From contig JAIRUB010000191.1 in assembly GCA_031254635.1 (NCBI GenBank), forward strand, positions 1 through 5,779: a stretch of 5,779 bases of DNA. Reading direction: 5' to 3'. Origin of the DNA: Prevotellaceae bacterium. Its GTDB lineage: Bacteria; Bacteroidota; Bacteroidia; Bacteroidales; UBA932. Below the pieces are notes generated by a model, which was given only the letters and a program-made list of their open reading frames with translations, did no database searches and was not told where the DNA came from. Shown in pieces: positions 5,250 through 5,779 of this stretch (the stretch's first letter is position 1; each line of letters starts with the position of its first letter). A program made the position numbers and the translations under genes.

Positions 5250-5686
5250 ACAAGCAGTATGAGTTTGGCAATAAAGTAGGTTTGATAACCGGCGGGAAGA
5301 AAGGAAAGAAAATCATATTAGCGATACAGGCATTTTTAGATAATCCGTATGATGGCCACATGATAGCACCATTGCTGAATCAAATGAGAAAGAACGATAT
5401 TCCATTACCCAAAAAACTTGTTTATGATCGAGGGGGGAAGGGAAAAACACAAATCCAAGGTATAAAAATCATACTGCCTTCACCGGCTAAAATGACGGAT
5501 ACCCCCTATCAAAGGCAGAGCAAGCGCAAGAAATTTAGAGTACGAGCGGCGATAGAGCCAATAATCGAACACCTAAAAACGGATTACCGAATGGCTTAGA
5601 ATTATCTGCATAGCAAAGCAGGCATACAAATCAATGCTTTGATGGCTGCAACTGCATGAAATTTAAAGAAAATGATGGAAAATTGA
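5250..5686 (+). pseudogene. IS5-family transposase, C-terminal remnant with internal stops
   Basis: The product would be the catalytic half of a DDE transposase (DDE_Tnp_1 type) common in Bacteroidota. From about 5252 the plus strand reads KQYEFGNKVG, then GKKIILAIQAFLDNPYDGH, KLVYDRGGKGK and AAIEPIIEHLKTDYRMA. The aspartate of VYDRGG (5426-5428) and the glutamate of AAIEP (5555-5557) are the likely second and third catalytic acids; the first, with the whole N-terminal half, is missing. TAG at 5597-5599 replaces the expected glutamine (RMA-Q-NYL), after which the frame continues as NYLHSKAGIQINALMAATA. TGA at 5657-5659 stands where tryptophan is expected, followed by NLKKMMEN and the natural stop TGA 5684-5686. 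Each stop is one base from the expected codon (CAG, TGG). The ATG at 5120 opens the same frame but lies within the minus-strand IS630 remnant, so it is not the true start. Confidence 0.8.
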
Positions 5687-5779
5687 AAGAAAATATTTTA
5701 CAATTTATTTTTCGACTATTTTTTTCGCAAAACTCATATTATATCGCCGCCTGAAATCGGCTTGTTAAGGAACGACTAA
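5687..5779. other. Downstream flank of the IS5 remnant, no gene seen
   Basis: AT-rich DNA after the transposase remnant, ending in CTTGTTAAGGAACGACTAA at the window edge. The right inverted repeat of the IS5-like element probably lies here or just beyond. I cannot place it, because the left end of that element is missing and no matching inverted copy occurs elsewhere in the window. A weak GCCG/CGGC hairpin is present near 5746-5761. Confidence 0.25.

Noticed and set aside
5120..5251. The first 44 codons of the plus-strand frame leading into the IS5 remnant as a transposase N-terminus.
   Set aside because: These codons are the antisense of the IS630 remnant and do not resemble an IS5 N-terminal half.
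1..5779. CRISPR array, tRNA or rRNA gene, toxin-antitoxin pair, retron or other defence system.
   Set aside because: No regularly spaced repeats, no cloverleaf or rRNA-like sequence and no proteins of such families were found; the accessory DNA is accounted for mainly by transposase remnants.

Overview
The window looks like chromosomal DNA of a Bacteroidota bacterium. Three things in the sequence point there. The minus-strand order rpmB, rpmG, a DUF4295-type small gene, ftsY is the usual order in that phylum. The two divergent promoters fit the Bacteroidota pattern (TTTG, about 20 bases, TAnnTTTG). None of the start codons has a well-placed Shine-Dalgarno sequence. Species cannot be read from the window.

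Layout. Positions 1-319 are intergenic: an unassigned GC-richer block, a 73-base tail of an IS630-like transposase gene, and a degenerate 7-base tandem repeat that touches the ftsY stop codon. Positions 320-1958 (minus strand) hold rpmB (L28), rpmG (L33), the DUF4295 gene and ftsY (SRP receptor), with a probable terminator just before ftsY. Positions 1959-2171 are a very AT-rich divergent promoter region. Positions 2172-4869 (plus strand) hold a complete four-subunit 2-oxoacid:ferredoxin oxidoreductase operon in the order delta (ferredoxin), alpha, beta, gamma. This enzyme decarboxylates a 2-oxoacid, probably 2-oxoglutarate or a branched-chain 2-oxoacid, to an acyl-CoA and reduces ferredoxin. 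Its presence suggests an anaerobic, microaerophilic or otherwise low-potential metabolism.

Positions 4870-5779 are a graveyard of mobile DNA. A terminator-like hairpin follows the operon. Next come about 115 unexplained bases, then a minus-strand IS630-like transposase remnant, which abuts a plus-strand IS5-like transposase remnant at about 5249/5250. Both are broken by frameshifts or stop codons.

The main non-routine result is that the tail of the same IS630-like gene occurs twice, at 146-218 (plus) and 5057-5128 (minus). These are inverted copies on the outer sides of the ribosomal-protein and oxidoreductase operons, and both end at the same point, next to a TA. I see no sign of a new defence, RNA or biosynthetic system. 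The core genes are ordinary housekeeping genes and the accessory part is decayed insertion sequences.
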